Shown: piece after piece, positions 34,298 to 37,581 of the stretch | Layout: each line of letters begins with the position of its first letter | How positions within the stretch are numbered: the first letter of the stretch is position 1 | From: Ichthyophthirius multifiliis | Lineage: Eukaryota; Ciliophora; Oligohymenophorea; Hymenostomatida | DNA length: 37,581 nucleotides | Assembly: GCF_000220395.1 (NCBI RefSeq) | Contig: NW_004086113.1 | Location: forward strand, 1-37,581 | Direction of reading: 5' to 3' | Notes under the pieces: model-generated | Database searches by the model: none | Seen by the model: the letters and a program-made list of their open reading frames with translations, nothing else | What the model was told of the DNA's origin: nothing | Made by a program: the position numbers and the translations under genes

Positions 34298-35460
34298 ATG
34301 GAAAAAGAAAAATACATGTCTGTTTCAATTTCCAGAAATGGTGAAAGTATATAAAAATCATTAAAAGTGACGTTTTTATCTAATGCTTAATTGCCAGAAA
34401 TATTGTATATCTTTTCAAAAGTTTTAGGTATTTTTAAATGTTTTCAAAAAAAATATTAATAATAGCAATAAATATAATAAAAAAAAATAATAAATAAAAT
34501 AAAAAAAAGGGATAAATGCCCGTAGAGTATTTACTTCTACAGGAGAAGAAATAACTGAAAAAAATTAAATTAATTAAGGTTTAAATCTAGTTGTTTCTTA
34601 AGTGAAAAATAAAAAATAAATAAAATATATATATATATATATATATAAATATATATATATAATATACATATTTAAAATATTTAAAAATATTTAAAAGGGT
34701 GAATTATTTAGCTATCCAAAAGCAAATAGAGATACTTCAATTGAAAAAATAAACTAAAAACCAATAAATAGTATAACTTCATACGAAATAGCAGTAATGG
34801 GTCCTGCATGTGTCGGCAAATCCTGTATTACAAATAAATTTGTTAGAGGAATATTTTTAGAAGAATATAATAATACATTAGAAGATAATTAAAGCTTTAA
34901 TTATGAACATGAAGGTAATCTCTATGTATTAGATATTTTAGATACAGCAGGTAAAAAATATATATATTTTTTTTTTAAATAAAAAATATATATATGTATT
35001 TTTTTTATAAAGTTTTCAATAATTTTATTTAGGTGAAGATGATTTTGTAGCATTAAGGACCCGATGGTTGACTTAAAGATAGTGTTTTTTATATGTATAT
35101 TGTGTAGACAATAGGGAAAAATTTAACGACATTTAAAACTTTTTTATTTTATATGATAAAATGTATCCAAAAAGGGATAAACCGATTGTTTTATGTGCTA
35201 ATAAAGTCGATTTGAAAAATAGAATTGTTAGTTAGTAAGAAGGATAAGATTTGGCAACGAAATATGGAGCTAAATATTTAGAAGTTAGTGCAAAAACAGG
35301 GTAGAATATAGAAGAAGCTTTTAGAGAATTAATTAATAGAATGTAGGCTAAATACAATCATAATTAAACATTTTAAGATTATTAATAAGTTAGTACAAAT
35401 AAATAATAAACTGGATTTTTTATAAATATTTTTGAGTTTATAAGCAAGCTTTGTAAATGA
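34298..35460 (+). CDS. Doublecortin-like domain fused to Ras-superfamily small GTPase
   Basis: Four exons, 300 residues, no frame error. Introns 34428-34509, 34602-34697, 34951-35032. Residues about 5-85 resemble a doublecortin domain: VSISRNGES, ILYIFSKVLGINARRVFTST, GEEI, INQGLNLVVSQGELF, the last two matching the usual 'dG..YVasG.E.F' end. A 25-residue linker follows. The GTPase has GPACVGKS (P-loop), a switch I Thr (NNTLED), DTAGEDDFVALR (switch II), ANKVDL (guanine specificity) and EVSAKTGQNIEEAF. The Gln equivalent to Ras Gln61 is Glu, which should lower intrinsic hydrolysis. There is no CaaX box; the protein ends in Leu-Cys-Lys. DCX domains bind microtubules, so a microtubule-attached GTPase switch is the likely role (inference). 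TGA stop at 35458. Confidence 0.93.
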
Positions 35461-37581
35461 ATTTATTTTATTTTTTATTTTTAAAATATTTTATTTTTTA
35501 TTTTTATGAAGTAATTTATAAACAAAAATTAGAAAAATTAAAGTAAAAAGTATTTTTTTTATTTTTTAAATTTTCCAAATAAAATATAAATATTTTATAT
35601 ATTAATAAAAAAAAAATAGTAAAGATAATTTGAATTTTATTAATATATATATATATATATATATTTTTTTTAAAAGAAAATTATTTTAAATTTTTTATTA
35701 ATATTTTATTATTTTTATTAAAATTAATTTATTAATTTTTTATTTTTTTTAATAAAAAAAAATTAAAATTTATAAATCATTTTTATATAAAAAATTATAA
35801 ATAAATATTATTTTTTTAATATAGGAAATAAATATTGTTTTAATCGAATATTTTTGTTGTTATATATATATTTATGAATAAACATTTCAATATATAAATA
35901 TTTATATATAATTTTTACTAATTAAACATTATTAATATCTAAATTTTCTTTAATTTTATTTATTATTTCATTTTAATAATAGTTGAAATTTATATAAACA
36001 ATATTAATATTTTATATTTATTGAAATTTAATAATAGTTGTATAATTCTATTCAATATATATATGCACATATATATAGAGAGAGACTAATTTATATATAT
36101 AATTAAAAATTTAATTAATTTATAGATAGTTAATTTAATTTATAATATTTTATATTAATTTTTATTTACTACAAGTTTTTTTTATGAATATTCACTTTTT
36201 ATAAATGAAATATTTAATATGTTTTTAAATATCGGTTTAAAGTCAAAAAAGAAATTGCTTTTTTTTTGCTTATCGGCTTTTTTAATTATAATAAATAAAA
36301 TATAAAAATATATAATTAATATTTATTATTTATTAAATATTATTTATTATTTAATATAATTATATACATTAAATTATTTACTTTTTCTTTAAATAAATAA
36401 ATAATTATAATGATTATTTATATAAAAAAAAATTAACATAATAAACACTATAAAATATTTTTTTGAATTGGCGCAATTATTAATTTTATTTATATAATTT
36501 ACATTTATATAATAAAGAGAACTATATTAAAAATTATTAATGTTTTAGAAATAAATAATATAAAAATTATATATATTTATATATATAAATATATCTATAT
36601 TTATTTGTATATTCACATGTAAATGATTATTTATATGTATATGTATATTTATATGTATATGTATATGTATATGTATATTTATATGTATATTTTTATTTTC
36701 TTTTTTTTATTTTTATCTTTATTTAATTAATATTTTATATATTTTTTCTCTTTATATTTTTATTTTATATTAAAATAAAGAAATAAATTTTACTTGTTTT
36801 AAATACAACAAATAAATTATTTTTATAATATATAAGAAAAAATTAAAATAAATATTTCAATTATTTATTTTTTATATTTATCCTAAAAATTATTTTTTAA
36901 GATTTAATATTAACTCTGCACATTTTTCCATTCTAAAATAATAAATTGTTTAAAATAATATATATATATATATACTTCAAAAATATTATATACAAATAAT
37001 TAATGAATTTTTATATATTATTGCAGTTAAAATATATATTTTTTTTTCTAATTATGATAATTTTTATGAAATAATTTGGATTATTTTATTTATTTAAATG
37101 GTTATATTTTACAATTAGATAAATAAGATGTAAATTCTATATTTATATATAATTTTATAAGTGTTTAGTAAATATTTATTGTTCATTAATTTTATGAATT
37201 TAAAAAAAAAAATCTTTTTCTTGGTAAATTTGAAATTAATGTGTCAATTTATATTTAATAATAATTTGAGAATTAATGAAAAATAAAATTATATAAAAAT
37301 ATCTATTTATTTAATTTTTTTATTATATTTATTCAGAATAGAAAATAAACCCGATTAATTTAAATTTAATTTTTTTAAATAAATTCAAAGTTATTTGGTC
37401 TAAGTTACAAAATTACCTAATACAATATATATAATAATACTAATATATATAAAAGATTATGATTTTTTTATTTTAATAAATTATGTTCTAATAAAGAGAT
37501 TTTTAATAAAATATAAAAATGATTAAAATATTATATATTAATAAAATATTTAATTATAACAAATAAATTATAATAAATAAT
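35461..37581. other. A+T-rich gene-free right end
   Basis: About 2.1 kb of A/T homopolymers, TA runs (35643-35663) and an imperfect ATGTAT repeat at about 36620-36690. I see no supported gene on either strand in the ciliate code and no G4T2 telomere, so the window stops inside the chromosome. Confidence 0.65.

Noticed and set aside
1-37581. CRISPR arrays, transposons, tRNA or rRNA genes, bacterial regulatory elements
   Set aside because: I looked for direct repeats with spacers, transposase or reverse-transcriptase motifs and cloverleaf-type G+C-rich segments and found none. The sequence is a eukaryotic macronuclear chromosome.

Overview
The window starts with 12-13 copies of C4A2 (CCCCAA) and is therefore the left end of a ciliate macronuclear chromosome. 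TAA and TAG are read as glutamine throughout and only TGA ends genes. Introns are mostly 37-153 nt, GT...AG, and extremely A+T-rich, and the whole window looks well above 80% A+T by eye. C4A2 telomeres, this code and this composition point to a hymenostome ciliate. An Ichthyophthirius-like species fits best, Tetrahymena less well; this is inference. Translated with the standard code almost every gene looks like fragments, so all models below use the ciliate code and were joined by hand across introns.

Layout. Two plus-strand genes lie next to the telomere: a CCP5-like tubulin carboxypeptidase (391-2477) and a DHHC palmitoyltransferase (2653-3669). Three minus-strand genes follow: a 956-aa LRR protein (3906-7270), an Enhancer-of-zeste CXC-SET methyltransferase (7434-about 10091) and a calpain with a glycine-rich N-terminal tract (10934-13261). 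A decayed second calpain copy lies at 14550-15420. The middle carries an AGC kinase with a myristoylation-type N-terminus (17419-18677), a broken coiled-coil gene (19554-20816) and a fused, domain-permuted NAD(P) transhydrogenase (minus, 21085-25239). The right part has small unknown genes (25655-26838 plus; 26965-27402 and 27685-28164 minus; 29142-30127 plus), a zinc-finger/coiled-coil/LRR protein (31072-32728), a type I membrane protein (32959-34065) and a doublecortin-domain/Ras-like GTPase fusion (34298-35460). The last 2.1 kb is A+T-rich with no gene that I can see and no right telomere.

Common themes. Several products suit ciliary or cortical microtubules (tubulin deglutamylase, DCX-GTPase, possibly the LRR protein). 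One is a chromatin enzyme of the family that in ciliates serves heterochromatin and DNA elimination. There is no operon logic; genes are packed 100-300 bp apart in both orientations.

Data quality. At least seven otherwise intact genes need exactly one extra base in an A/T homopolymer to stay in frame, always in the same direction. I read these as under-called homopolymers in the assembly, not as biological frameshifts. The completed gene models then have lengths divisible by three.
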